Part shown: positions 1 through 11,649 of the stretch, one piece after another
How the letters are laid out: every line of letters begins with the position of its first letter
How positions within the stretch are numbered: the stretch's first letter is position 1
NCBI GenBank assembly: GCA_039519185.1
Contig: CM076851.1
Coordinates: 32,905,799-32,969,798, forward strand
Direction: 5' to 3'
Source: Astragalus membranaceus
Lineage: Eukaryota; Streptophyta; Magnoliopsida; Fabales; Fabaceae
DNA: 64,000 bases
Notes under the pieces: model-generated
What the model saw: only the letters and a program-made list of their open reading frames with translations
Database searches by the model: none
What the model was told of the DNA's origin: nothing
Position numbers and translations under genes: made by a program

Positions 1-78
1 CTTTATTTTTTCCTTATTAATACTAGTTTGCTATCCCAAGAACTTTACCAATTGAAGTAATTTCTTTTTTTAATTCAG

Positions 79-1224
79 GACTCAAACGAACTGGCAAGAG
101 CTGTAGATTGAGATGGTTGAATTATTTGCGTCCTGATGTTAGACGTGGTAACATCACACTTGAAGAACAGCTTCTTATTCTTGAACTTCATGGTCGCTGG
201 GGTAATAGGTAAGCCAAATTTGCATGCATTCAAACACTTACAATGGAGTTACATTATTTACATTTAATATTATTAAATATAGAGAAGGATTTTATGGAGT
301 ACTCAAATCTAACATCGAAATAATTTGAAAAACGGAGGTCCAGAGTTTAAATCCTAAAAACCGACATTTTTTTATCTCCGCCTATTAAATAAAGAAAGAT
401 GGATTTCATGTTTTCTATCTCTGAATTTTCAATTTTCTAATTTAATTTATTAAATTCATCATTTCATGAATGTTTAAATGTTGATGAAGAAATACTTTTA
501 TTTAATTAATTAAGTTGTTGATTGGTGAATCAGATGGTCAAAAATTGCTCAATATTTGCCCGGAAGAACAGACAATGAGATCAAGAATTATTGGAGAACT
601 CGTGTGCAAAAACATGCCAAACAACTTAAATGTGACGTGAATAGCAAGCAATTTAAGGATGCCATGCGTTATCTTTGGATGCCAAGATTGGTGGAGCGGA
701 TCCAAGCTGCAGCAGCCGCCACCACGACCACAACCGCAACCACGACCGCCACAACTAATGGTTGTCCAGCCTTATCCACAAGTGTCACTACAACCGTCAC
801 AAACAATAATACCACCACATACAACGATTTTAAGGTTCAAAGTGGGAACATGATGTTAACTCCAGAAATCATGAACAACAACAATTTATGTGGTTCACAT
901 GTAACACACAGTTATAATACTACAGAGAATAGTAGCACTGGGACAGCAGCATCATCAGACTCATTTGGGACGACACAGGATTATTACAATGTTCATGTTG
1001 GTAGCAACAATCATAATAATAACCCTAATTATGATTACTACCAACAAGCTCAACAATTTGGTTTCTTTGATTGCATCACTAGCCCATCTGGGTTATTCCC
1101 TCAAGAGATGGATTTCAATTCCATGGAACCAAACACTCCTTGGATTCAAAATGGGGACACATCCGACAATTTCTGGAATGTTGATAACATGTTTCTCTTT
1201 CAACAACTCAACGACAACATGTGA
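79..1224 (+). CDS. R2R3-MYB transcription factor, subgroup 20 (exons 2-3, 5' end outside window)
   Basis: Exon 2 is 79-208, exactly the 130 bp usual for R2R3-MYB genes. It is bounded by TTCAG and GTAAGC and encodes the end of R2 and start of R3 (SCRLRWLNYLRPDVRRGN). Intron 2 is 209-533. Exon 3 is 534-1224 and completes R3 (WSKIAQYLPGRTDNEIKNYW), followed by RTRVQKHAKQL and the WMPRLVERIQ motif that marks subgroup 20 (the MYB2/62/78/108/112/116 relatives). The two exons give 272 residues; exon 1 and the start codon lie left of the window. The tail has Ala/Thr-rich low complexity (about 716-770), Asn-rich stretches, and a conserved-looking WNVDN end. Such proteins are nuclear DNA-binding regulators, and subgroup 20 is linked to stress, phosphate and jasmonate responses. 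No frame damage is seen, so this looks like an intact host gene. Which Arabidopsis member is its ortholog cannot be told from here. Confidence 0.93.
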
Positions 1225-2754
1225 AAAAAAAAACATTGGATTAGAGAATTGTGGGGAGGGGGGGGGGGGTATTATGAAATTCACATATGATAAAATTATA
1301 AAAGTAGAAAAAATGTGGAAATAGAAAATAAATTTATATGTAGGACACACATGTAGGATTATAAGAACAAAGAGAAAGAAAATGTGAATTACGTACTTTG
1401 ATAAGTTTGTAGATTTTATTTCCTATTTTGTTCTTTAATTTTCCTTATTTTAGAGGGGTGTGGGAAATATTTGTACTTTAAGCTTTCTTTATGTAAGATT
1501 TCATTCTTTGAAATTATTAAACTCTTTTTTCTATTATATACTTGATTCTCATCTTAATTCTCTATACCTATCTAGCTAGTGACTAGCTAGTAGTGAGTGA
1601 ATTATTTGGGGCAACGAATGATCGTACAAAAAATTAAATTAAATAATAATATAAAGGCGTGTGAATAATTGATTCCACACAAGACCCCAATCCTTTTTTT
1701 CACTTGTCAATTTATGCTATTATTATATATAAGTAATCCTCCACTTTTGAAACCCTGTCCATGGGACCTGAACCAAAGTGTTTCTAGATTGTTAAAAGGT
1801 AGTGAAAAAAGCAAATGTAATTTTTAAAAAGATGTGGTGTTGTGTTATTGGTGTACTAACTTAAATGCTCAAGTTGGCTCTTATTAACGACAAAATAATT
1901 AAAAAGTTTAAACATAAACCTCTATTATTAACATGGTTAATGATAAAAAAGGTTAATTTGCCACCTAAGTATGATACCCTAATTAATCGCACGCTTAGTT
2001 TTTGTTGGATTTCGTACGGACAAAGTTCCACTAACTGAGATCCAAAATTACCAACTTTAAGTCTAATCCGTGTCATACAAGGCTATATTGGCTATAATTA
2101 AAAAGATGCCATAAAGGGTAGTTTCGTAAATTAATACACTGCACGTGCACGATGAGTTGCGAAACGTGGAAGAATAGTGAGAGAAGAAAGATGGCGATGG
2201 CGGCGGGGAATCTTTGTAGGCCGCGTGCCTATACGAGAAAACCATTCTAGTGGTCCCGATTGGTAAGGTGTTTAGAATTCGCCACGTGTTGTTTTTTAAA
2301 CAAGTTCGTTGATTTTTCAAAAGAAAAAATTTCTGTAGAAAAAATAAAAATGTCAAATTGTAATGAACTTAACTAGTTATGATTTATGAATTGGATGGAT
2401 TGACAGGACCTGTACTAGCAGCCGCAATATTGCCAAGATAGCCCCCCTTCTATTACTTTTATTTTTATTAAAATTGTATTATCTTTTATTTTAATGACAA
2501 AAAAAATTATTTGAAATTATAAAATAATAATATAAATAGTTAAATTTAAAGATAAAATAAAAAATGTCTACATTTTCTTATATCCAATTATGTAAGTTAA
2601 TATATAGTTAAGTTATTGCTTATTTTCTTTTTATGACATATTTTTATATAAAAAAATGGGAGTACTAAATTATTGCAACCCAGAAAAGTGGGAGTGTAAA
2701 TGAGTCGATGGTATAAGGATATTTTAGACCTAACACATTATAGCAATCTATCTA
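1225..2754. other. MYB 3' flank and intergenic DNA, no gene seen
   Basis: The MYB stop is followed by an AT-rich 3' UTR/flank. It has a G homopolymer at about 1258-1269 and several AATAAA-like signals near 1325-1335. From about 1560 to 2754 I see AT-rich DNA without supported coding sequence; short frames here have no recognisable motif. Confidence 0.6.
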
Positions 2755-4011
2755 TCTACCTACTGCAACTACAATATAATAAAACACAATACCACCAAAA
2801 TGTCCAGTTTAGACACTTTACCAGCTTGTCACGTTTCCAAAAATGGGGGCAAAATGGTATATGTGATGCCAAAAAAAAACAAGCAGCAAAAGTCTAAAAA
2901 TCTAAAGAAAAAAAAAACTATGCAACAGTACGCGCTAAAGTGCACAGCAGTACGCGTTACGGTGCGCAAACAGTAAAAGTCAGAATTTATTTAAATTTTT
3001 TTTCCTTTTTCATTTTTAAAACACTTTTCTCTAATTTCTTTTAAATAATTTCTTTTCATTTTTTTAAAAAATCACTTTTTTAAAATCACTTTTTTCCAAC
3101 TTTTTTCCTGAATTTTTTTTTCAATTATTTTTCTAAAATTTCATTTTTTTTCTTCAATTTTTTACTAAAAAAATCATTTTTTTTGTCATTACAAAAAATT
3201 ATCAAATAACTATTTTATAATTATTAAAAGGGAGTAAAATGCCAATGGGAATGCCAACGGTAGTGGCAACTAGAGCGCCAACGGGAGTACCGACTTTTTT
3301 TAAACTTTTTCCAACACAACTATTTAAAAAAAATTATTCATTTTTATAATTTACTCAAACTACTAAAATTAATCAATTTAACCACTATTAATTGTCAGAA
3401 AAACCTATACGTTTAACAAAAATTTCAAAGACTAAAATTTCCAAATAACTAAATTATTAAATTGATATTATTCTCAATAATTGAATAATCTAAACTTTTT
3501 TTATTTACTATAACCTCTCTACTAAAACTACTAAAATCAATCAAATTTTTCGTAAAAAATAAAATCAGTCAATTTAACCACTACAAAAAATTACCAAATA
3601 ACTATTTTATAATAACTAAAAATGCGTAAAATGCCAACGGGAGTGGCAACGAGAGCGCCAACGGGAGTGACAACGAGAGCGGGAGTGCCAACGAGACTGC
3701 CAACATGAGTGCCAACAGGAGTGGCAAGGAGAGCGCCAACAGGAGTGCCAACAGGAGGACCAACGAGGATGCAAACGGGAGGGCCAACGGGGATGCATAT
3801 TTTACCTCTAATGTCCAAATACATTATTATGGATCAATGTAATTCTGATTGTCAACGAGGATGCATATTCCACTTTGAATTTCAAATCATACATTTTAGA
3901 CATTGTTCACAACTTATGAATTATTAATATCTTCCAAATTACTATTATGACTTCATGGCAATACACCGACCATACAGTATCACCCGTGCGTATGCACGGG
4001 TAAAATACTAG
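2755..4011 (+). mobile_element. Non-autonomous Helitron (copy A)
   Basis: The 3' end has the classic layout: an 8-bp stem hairpin (ACCCGTGC, loop GTAT, GCACGGGT, 3982-4001), a short A/T stretch, then CTAG at 4008-4011 followed by T. The 5' end begins TCTA after an A. It could be 2747, 2751 or 2755 because TCTA is repeated; 2755 aligns best with copy B. Both copies share a 5' block containing AATGTCC and TTTAGACA, and about 130 bp before the hairpin. No Rep/helicase gene is present, so it is non-autonomous. Insertion between A and T with no duplication fits Helitron biology. Confidence 0.75.
3633..3794 (+). repeat. 12-bp minisatellite inside Helitron A
   Basis: Degenerate tandem units alternate CCAACGGGAGTG and GCAACGAGAGCG, about 13 units. 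A short outlier cluster lies at 3239-3291. The 12-bp period keeps frames open on both strands and yields repetitive Val/Gly/Pro-rich frames, which are not evidence of a gene. The same unit occurs in Helitron B. Confidence 0.85.
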
Positions 4012-4250
4012 TCTTACCATAAAAATTAGCATAACTTAATTATTCTTTTAAGATTCGTGCATAACCTTAAACGGTAGATAAAATGTTTTCCTCAGTGTTG
4101 GTTATCTTGGCAATTTCAGCTACATGGGGACGTCGGGTCCTGGTTTCGAATCCAGGTGTGAGCAGTGGTAGTGTGTGTGTCTGGTGTTTATTTGTCATTT
4201 CATATACGTAGACAAAAAAAAAGAACAGATAAAATGAGGTAGAGGGAGTA
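4012..4250. mobile_element. Stowaway-like MITE right-end fragment (tentative)
   Basis: Once the SINE is removed, the flank reads into a terminus of the form GAGGTAGAGGGAGTA (4236-4250). This resembles the GGGACGGAGGGAGTA end of Stowaway/Tc1-mariner MITEs. The left end is missing or lies outside the Helitron junction. The call rests on one short terminus only. Confidence 0.3.
4086..4226 (+). mobile_element. tRNA-derived SINE
   Basis: It contains a pol III B-box-like segment (GGTTTCGAATCC at about 4142-4153) and an upstream A-box-like segment. It ends in an A-rich tail and is flanked by a perfect 10-bp duplication AGATAAAATG (4076-4085 and 4227-4236). At 141 bp it has typical SINE size. The family is not assigned. 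Confidence 0.75.
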
Positions 4251-4255
4251 CTTAA

Positions 4256-5199
4256 TAAGCTTTTATTTTCCCCTTTAAAATTTCAGGTGTTGTTTCCATG
4301 AAATAGCGACAATTTTTAATGACAGAAATCTCTACTTTCCTAATTGCAAACGGTTAGCGACGATACATTTTTTATTCTTTTTTTAAATTTGTTAACTCTT
4401 TTTCATACGAAACTACCATATTTTGTATTGCTATAATTGTTTTTGATATTCTTACAATTTCTCTATTATTCCGTTCCTTTATATAAATATCCATATTTTT
4501 TTGTAATCAAACTAATATTCTTTTGGGTCTTTCAATATAATTTATAATTTGTAATTTTTTATTAACTTTCTATATTAATTTTATTTTCTAATACCGGTTT
4601 TTCAAATTGCCTTTTATTTAAAATTGCCTTTACTTTTATTTTTCTTAACTCTTCCTATGATGTATTATATTTTTGTAATTTATCCAATTTTACTTATCTT
4701 AGTGCTCTAATACCAGTTAAATCCTTGACCTATTAAGTTCTAGATCTATTGTCAAAAAAAGTTCTAGATCTATTAAATAATTTTGATATTTTACTAAATT
4801 ATTTTCGACTTGCATTCTATATTTCCTTTGTTGTTTGTTTCTTCTTTTTATTTGTAAACAATATTCTAGTCTCTTTGTAAGTTTTTCTATTATTTATTTT
4901 ATTTGACTTCTCCTTTTTTCATAATTAGTAAATCTTTCCACATTAACTCTTGATAAACTACTCATATTCAGTTCTTTATATATGTAGTTAATTTCTTTAC
5001 TTGATTTCCTAATTTGTCAATGTTATTTTCTTCTACCATTTCTGCTTCATAAAAATAAGGAATGAAATATATATATTTATTATTTATATATTATTATTTA
5101 TGTATTCAAAATTCTGAATTCTATAAAAAAATAGAATTCAGAATTCCAAATTAGTATAAAATTTCATTTTCTAATATTCTATTTTTTTTAGTTTGAGAA
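4256..5199 (-). pseudogene. Decayed coding sequence, probable endogenous pararetrovirus segment
   Basis: On the minus strand there are short open, AT-rich, charged segments. One near 5050-5000 contains EAEMVEENNIDKLGNQ. They are separated by stops. The strand, composition and position match the movement-protein-like remnants at 7152-7435 and 51246-51974, so I infer it is the downstream part (capsid-like region) of the same caulimovirid-like insertion, cut off by Helitron B. No zinc knuckle or other diagnostic motif is visible; it could be other decayed coding DNA. Confidence 0.35.
5110..5145. repeat. Perfect 15-bp inverted repeat (hairpin)
   Basis: AATTCTGAATTCTAT (5110-5124) is followed by six A and its exact complement (5131-5145). 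It could form a stable hairpin. Its role is unknown and no transposon terminus was recognised there. Confidence 0.7.
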
Positions 5200-7151
5200 C
5201 TAGTTTTTTACCCGTGCATACGCACGGGTGATACTGTATGGTCGGTGTATTGCCATGAAACCATAGTAGTAATTTGGAAGATAATCATAAGTTGTGAACA
5301 ATGTCCAAAATGTATGATTTGATATTCATAAGTTGTGTTTCAAAATGTTTAAAAAATGTCGGTATTTCTTATAATGTTAATAATAGAGTGAAAATGAAGA
5401 AAAATGAAAAAGAGATTTTAGGTAAAATATACATCCCCGTTGGCCGTTCCATTTGCATTCCCGTTGGCCCTCTCGTTGGCCATCTCGTTGGCACTCCCGT
5501 TGGCATTTTACTCATTTTTAGTAATTATAAAATATTAATTTGGGAATTTTTTGTAATGGTTAAATTGATTGAGTAGTTTTAATAGAGAGATTAATTTGGT
5601 AATTTTAGTAGTTTTAATAGAGAGATTATAGTAAATAATAAATTTTAAATTATTTAATTATTGAGTATAATATGAATTTAATAATTTAGTTTTTTGGATT
5701 TTTTTTTTATAAATTTTGATAAAGGTATGGGTTTTTTTGACAATATTTTTTTGGACAAAAGTAGGTACTCCTGTTGGCACTGTCGTTGCCGCTCTCGTTG
5801 CCACTGTCGTTGGCACTCATGTTGGCAGTCACGTTGGAAAAAAAAATGATCAAAAAAAGACTTTTTTTTAAAAAAAACACATTTTAAATATTAATTAAAT
5901 CATATTTTTAAAATTATGAAGAAAGACGTACTTTTAAAAAAAACAAGTTTAAAAAATTTTTAAAAAACAGTTTTAATTTTTTTCAAAAAAAAAACGAAAA
6001 TTTTTAAATTAATGGAGATTGACAATCAGAATTACATTGATCCATAATAATGTATTTGGACATTACAGGTAAAATATGCATCACCGTTGACCCTCCCGTT
6101 TGCATCCTCGATGACCCTCCTGTTGGCACCCTCGTTGGCGCTTTCCTTACCTCTCTCGTTCCCACACCTGTTCCCGTTGTCGCTCTCGTTGTCAATTCCA
6201 TTGCTAGTCTCGCATTGTCTCTCTCGTTGCCACGTTATGACTTAATATTAATTTAATCATATTCATTTATTTATAAAAAAGTTAATTTTAAAATCATTAA
6301 TTTGACCGTTCTAAAAAAAATAATTAATTTTAGTAATTTCACTAAATTATAAAAATAGTGAGTAATTATTTTTAGTAAAAAAGGGGTAAAAAAATTTATT
6401 TTTATGACAAAAAAAAATCCCGTTGCCTCTCCCGTTGCAACTCTCATTGCCGTTCTCTCGTTGTCGCTCTCATTGCCACATGTTAACTCATATTTTTCTA
6501 TATGATTTAATATTAATTAAATCATATTCGTTTAATTATAAGTAAGTTATTTTGTAAAGTTTGTTAGTGGCTAAAGTTGTTTTTTTTACAATTCTTAGTA
6601 GTTAAATTGATTGATTTTAATAGATTTAATAAAAAAATTATAGTAAATAACAATTAATTAATTTGACCGTGGTTAAAATCATTAAATTTGACCATTGTAA
6701 AAAAAATAATTAATTTTAGTAGTTTCACTAAATTATAAAAATAGGTAGTAATTATTTATAGTAAAAAAGGGGTATAACATTTTATTTTTATGGCAAACAA
6801 AAACTGGAAAAAAAATATGAAAGGAATTTTTTTTTAAAAAACATATTTAAAAACTTTTTTTTAAAAAGTAAAAAGTTTTTTAAAATTAAATAAATAAATA
6901 AAATTTGTACCATTTCACTGTAGCGCGTTACTATAGCGCTGAAAAAGCTGCGAAAAACTGCGCGTTAGTTCTTTAGCGGGTCAGCCTTTTTGGTTTTTTA
7001 TTTCAGCTTTTCGCAAAAAATTGTTTTTTTTGTTGTTTTGTGGTAAAATGACGAAAATGCCCCCAATTTTGGACAAATGATAGATTTTTAAGATGTCTAA
7101 ATTGGACATTTTCCTAACATATGTTTTTATTATATTAAGTAGATAAGTAGA
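5200..7151 (-). mobile_element. Non-autonomous Helitron (copy B), opposite orientation
   Basis: Read on the minus strand, it starts TCTACTTATCTAC at 7151 after an A. It ends with the same hairpin as copy A (5210-5229), a T/A stretch, and CTAG at 5203-5200 followed by T. Similarity to copy A is clear at both ends: the AATGTCC/TTTAGACA block, and the 130 bp before the hairpin containing GGCAATACACCGACCATAC. It is 1,952 bp and has no Rep/helicase gene. Copies A and B face each other with their 3' ends, about 1.2 kb apart. Confidence 0.75.
5433..6480 (-). repeat. Clusters of the 12-bp minisatellite in Helitron B
   Basis: The unit CGTTGGCACTCC (complement of the copy A unit) and variants occur in four clusters: 5433-5505, 5766-5838, 6079-6236 and 6418-6480. 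AT-rich DNA separates them. The clusters have different consensus drift, which suggests repeated local expansions. Confidence 0.8.
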
Positions 7152-7435
7152 TATTCTATATATATGTACATTATCCTATTAGATTATATTAAGATTTTTT
7201 ATATACAGAGTATTATTATATTATCATATTCAATAATTAGATATTTTATTGAATCAAAAAATGGGAGTTCTCTTAAATTTAATATTCTTGGTTTATTTAT
7301 GAATGCTCTTAACTCAGTTATTTCATTTCTTTTAGGATAATAAATTTTTCCTATATCTTCAAATAAGCTAAGAATATTTATTCTTTTATTATTTTTTTAA
7401 CAAAATCTATTCTTTTATTATATCTAATGAAATAC
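7152..7435 (-). pseudogene. Endogenous caulimovirid-like remnant, part downstream of the movement-protein motif
   Basis: A continuous minus-strand frame of about 55 residues (about 7365-7200) contains INILSLFEDIGKIYYPKR and ELPFFDSIKYLIIEYDN. It ends at Helitron B on one side and at the RT1 5' LTR on the other. Its left continuation, once RT1 is removed, is 51246 onward, where a movement-protein-like motif is seen. The assignment depends on that linkage. Confidence 0.4.
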
Positions 7436-8245
7436 TGTTAACACCCAAAAATAATTGAGTCATAGGCCGAGGGCCGAGTGAAGGAAGGGAGTAGAATTGG
7501 AGTGTTGAGGCAGGCCACTTGACAAAAGTTTAAGAGATAATTGTCAGAGAGAAGAACTCAAGAGAAGCCCTCGGGGCATACTACAAGACAACACCCCGAG
7601 GAAGGGGTCAGCCCGAGGAGCAATATGCAAGGCCGAGGGAGAGCAAAGCCTCAGCCTATAGAGTGCCACGGCCGAGGGGGGTTCGGGTGCCTGGGTTACT
7701 GTCCGAGGATGAAAGCTAGCTGGGCGAGCCAAGTGGCTGAGGTAAGGCAGGGTTGCTTGGAAGGCAAGTAAGAGGGAGCACGAAGACAGAACGTGGGAGC
7801 AGTTGAAGATCAAGCGAAGGAGCGAAGCCTTGAAAAGCGGAGTGAGGGATTTACACACCACTAACCGTGCTAGTGAAATCGTGGGCAGTGATTCCGCCTC
7901 CTTAGGGCTTAGGAATGATGATAGTAGTTGATCTTAAATTGATCCAACGGTAGGCAAATGTTGGCCATAGTAGTGGCCATTGTACAGAAAGGACACACAT
8001 CAATCAATCAAAAACTCTACATTTATTTTATCTATCTGCTTTTATCGCACTTTATCTTTATTTTCATGCATTAGCCTGTAGTATAATCCAAACCTCGCAG
8101 TCCCTCTCACCCAACCTGGCCCTTTCTAGAGGAGTCAGGATACCCACAGTCAAGGAGCAGAGTTCCCTCCTTGGTGCAATCGCTTGAAGAACATAGGAAT
8201 CAAAAACCTTCCCAAACCTCTGGCCGAACCCACGGCTAGGACCTA
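7436..8245 (+). repeat. RT1 5' LTR
   Basis: It matches 47916-51245 once the solo LTR is removed. Shared sequence ends at GGCTAGGACCTA (8245). The true end may instead be the ACAACA at 8261-8266, just before the primer-binding site, which would mean the 3' LTR is about 21 bp short. Relative to the 3' LTR it lacks 29 bp after TAGTGGCC (near 7979), and those bases carry the TATA box. Confidence 0.85.
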
Positions 8246-8269
8246 AGAGTTTGACGAAGAACAACAAAT

Positions 8270-8287
8270 TGGCACGTCCGGTGGGAC
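8270..8287 (+). other. RT1 primer-binding site (putative)
   Basis: TGGCACGTCCGGTGGGAC follows the LTR and starts TGG, as expected for pairing with a tRNA 3' CCA. It resembles the TGGCGCC-type sites of plant gypsy elements. The tRNA is not assigned. Confidence 0.55.
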
Positions 8288-8377
8288 TAGAACGGGTGAA
8301 CCGACCATTGCGTTTGAATCGCCTGGACTGGATTATCATTGGCGTATGCACTTACGCTATGGTAAGAACTTAAGCAT

Positions 8378-11092
8378 GGAGTCATCTTCTGCATCAAAGA
8401 AGGCAACTGCTGCCAAAGGCAAAATCATGGAGCTAGTAGGTGTTTCAGGGAATAATGCTGCAGCAGTTACTGCTGAATCGAACGAACCCCCTCACCAAGA
8501 GGAGGAGCCCGTGATCAAGACCACATCATTCATTCGGCAACAGATAGACATGGGGATACATGACATAATGTACCAAGTGTCCCAACAATTGGCTGACATA
8601 GTTAAACCTATGGTGCACAACGAGGTGCAACAGGCCAAGGAATTGGAACAATGACATGCAACACAGGGCGGCAACGCTACTAACCCCATTTTCCCCGGCC
8701 AGCCACAGGGAGGACATCCTACTTCTCTGGGAGGCACGCATTAGTCCCTGCCATACACCAACCCCGTTGGACCTCAGCAGACATCCTCTTATACTTCTAT
8801 GGGAGGCATGCATCAGTGTTCACCGAGTGGGAGTTTGACTGGACCTCAACAAGCGTTTTCTCATCAGGTATGCCCTACTCCAGTGATTCCTCAGCCTGGT
8901 ACTTTTGTCACTGCCAACACTAGGGGGCAGTTTATAGCGAATGTCACTAGTACGGCTTCTCTTCAGCAGGGACAACTGCAATTGGCCAAAAGGCCGCCCG
9001 AGGCAGTAGGCTCGGTGGGTTTGCCGCAAGGACCATCCTATGGATGTTCTGCCGCGGCTAACTACCCGGCCTACGTAGGGGGGCAAGCCTTCGCCCCGGA
9101 ATCAGGGAATGGCAGGATCAGTGAGTATTACCCGAGTCAGCAGCCATGGGCCTAGAGCCCACCTAGCTCGCCAAGCCTACCTCCTAGTCAGCCGTACCCC
9201 GAAGCACTCAGCACCTACCCGGTGGGTTCCTATATACAGACACAGATGGGTGTTGCCCCGGCCGAGCAGCCATGGAATCAACTTCCACCTCATCGAGGCA
9301 TGCAAGCATCTGTACCAAGAACTAGCCTTGTTAACCTGACCCAAGTAGTGCCTGGGCAGCCATGGACAGACGCTCCACCTCAGGTACCACCACAGCCAGG
9401 GGGTAGGGTCCCCCAGATACACTGTGGCGACTAACGCCTCCACCTGAAAGACCATCGGGGTCCCAAATCCTGGATCCTAATTTGATAGTTGACACCATCA
9501 AGAAGTTCTTTGGTGTTCAGTTGAAACCGCTCGACAGGCCAGTATACAGGAAGCCTTACCTCGAGTGGGTGGACAGATTGGTGCCTCTGCCCATAGGATT
9601 TAAAACCCCTGATTTTGCCACATTCTCCGGGGATGATGGTAAGTCTACTATGGAGCACGTCGGCCGATTCACGGCCCAGTGTGGGGAAGGAAACCAAAAT
9701 GAGTTCCATAAGTTGCAGCTGTTCCCTTTGTCTTTGACAGGGACGGCCTTCTCATGGTATTCTTCTCTCCCACCTGATTCTATACAGACCTGGGCAGACA
9801 TGGAAAAGTGCTTCCATGACAGATTTTATTGGCCACAGCATGAAGTTACGGCTACCTTTTCCAGAATCGCAACCTACTTCATTGAAAGATTCAGAAAGTT
9901 GGCCGGAAAGTTCTTAGTACCCTTTCCAGAATCGCAACCTACTTCCATGGCCATCTCTGGAATGCACCCGCAATTGAAGGAAAAGCTTGTGGGACAAGCC
10001 TGTAGTGACCTCAATGGCCTGGCTTCCAGGGCAATCCTGATTGAACAATTCATACAAGAGAAAGAAAGGAAGAGAGCTACTAGGGGTCGAGGGCCTCAGT
10101 TGGTATCAGTAGTTGATGCGGCCGAGGACTCAGATTATGATGAATCATCCGATTACACGGCAAACATCTTGGTAGCTGAGATAGTCAAAGGTAAAACATA
10201 CATCTGTCCTGCTCTTAAACCTGCCAAGGGAAAGGAGAAGGACAAGGCAGAGAACAAGGTTGAGTACTCCTTTGACATCTCTAAGGCCGATCAAATATTT
10301 GATTATCTCCTCAAAGATAAACAGATTAAGCTCCTCGACGGCCATAAGATACCCCCTCCTGAAGAAATAAAAGGGAAGAGGTACTACAAGTGGCACAATT
10401 CATTCAATCATGCTAATTCGAATTGCATTATCTTCCGCCGAGCAATTCAAGAGGCCATAAAGAAGGGGAGGTTCAAAATTGCCGACAAGGGGACACAGGA
10501 GATGAGTAATGATACCGATCCCTTCCCCAATATGAACATCGGCATGGTCTTCTTCTCAGGGAGCGACCGAGGGAAAGGAAAGAAGAAGTATATATGGGTT
10601 CCCAAGCAGGAGGCTCCCCCAGAAAAGAAGGTATCTATCTTCGACCGAGTGGGGTCACCCCCTAGAGGATCTACGGTGGCAGATCATATGGTGCTATTGC
10701 AAGAAAAGTTGCAACTGGGAGGACCGAGCCAGCCTCAAGGAACCCAAAAAAAACTCCCAAAGCCAGGAAAGCTTGTTCAGGATCTCAGAGAGCTACATCT
10801 ATCCAAGCTTAACCATGAGAGTAACCCTGGGAGGAGTGCACCTCGGACAAGAGATATGAGAGAAAGACTCCAGCGTGTCTCGCCTGGGGGGCATGGTAGG
10901 CCAACCGAGGATCCCATTGGGTAAACCACCATGCCAAACCTAGGCAAAGAATCTCTTCCTAGAGAGGAAAGAATGGTAGCAAAGGTCACCGAGGCCCAAG
11001 GCTCGACATCAGTAGATATTACTGTGCTGAACGACCGTGAATTAAGGACTGTCAGAACAGCGAAACCACCATCAGAAGTGCCACAGGGCCAA
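8378..11092 (+). pseudogene. RT1 gag (broken)
   Basis: Translation starts plausibly at 8378 (MESSSASKKATAAKGK). It runs in one frame through in-frame stops TGA 8652, TAG 8742, TAG 9153 and TAA 9432, then changes frame between 9434 and 9482. It stays open to TAA at 10922 and reads on to 11092. The Gln/Pro-rich N-terminal part is followed by the retrotransposon gag core: TFSGDDGKSTMEHVGRF near 9620-9670, LTGTAFSWYSSLP near 9735, and DRFYWPQHE near 9820. Gag forms the cytoplasmic virus-like particle. A 23-bp segment is duplicated at 9858-9880 and 9923-9945. The Ogre complex splits the frame after CAA TGG AT. Confidence 0.85.
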
Positions 11093-11547
11093 TGGATTGT
11101 AGCGACCGAAAAATCCGGGTGAGGATTCCTCGAAGGTTCAAAAATGAAGCCGCCACCAAAGTTTAGTTTAAGGGCAAATATTGGAAAATCCCTTTTGGAA
11201 TGGATAATGGTCCTTGAGACCAGATAAGGGTTCGGGAGTCGGTTATGCGTGGGGAAGGTATTAGCACCCCACGACATCCTTCCTAATGAAGGTTACCTGC
11301 TAACTAATTGTAGGAAAGAATATTAATTTTGAAAATGTTTATTTTACCCTTTTATTGTGAATTGAAGAGAAAAATGACTTAATAAAAATTTTAGTTTTTT
11401 GTGCTTGACAGGAGTGGGCCCCTGCTCCTACGTATCTCCAGGTGCGATGGAGAAATCAAAGCTACGTAGTTCTTGGTAGAAAAATGTTTGTTGGTTGGTG
11501 TTTTTTAATATAGGGGTTTTAGGACTGTGTGATCTGTGTTGAAGGAC

Positions 11548-11646
11548 CACTGGGGGTCTGAAGGAGCACTGGGGCTCTGAAGGAGCACTGGGGCTCTGAA
11601 GGGCCGCTGAGGGCTGAAGGAGCGCTGGGGCTCTGAAGGACCACAG
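11548..11646. repeat. About 18-bp tandem motif CTGAAGGAGCACTGGGG in the Ogre LTR
   Basis: Five or six imperfect units occur here and at 27934-28032 in LTR-c. Shorter runs occur at about 14126-14180, 21300-21335 and, in complement, 50190-50270. Presence both in LTRs and in the interior shows this motif has spread within the family. Confidence 0.8.
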
Positions 11647-11649
11647 TTC

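Noticed and set aside
556..1224. MYB protein starting at 556
   Set aside because: That position is TTG inside R3; splice sites at 208/209 and 533/534 show the protein continues from exon 2 and from exon 1 outside the window.
3591..3824. Open frames rich in VGTPVG or similar repeats as collagen- or silk-like proteins
   Set aside because: They are produced by the 12-bp minisatellite, which keeps all frames open on both strands; no start context or conserved domain.
2740..7170. A single large element with about 250-bp terminal inverted repeats (Mutator-like)
   Set aside because: The inverted similarity is explained by two oppositely oriented Helitrons, each with its own 3' hairpin and CTAG end; no flanking 9-bp duplication is seen.
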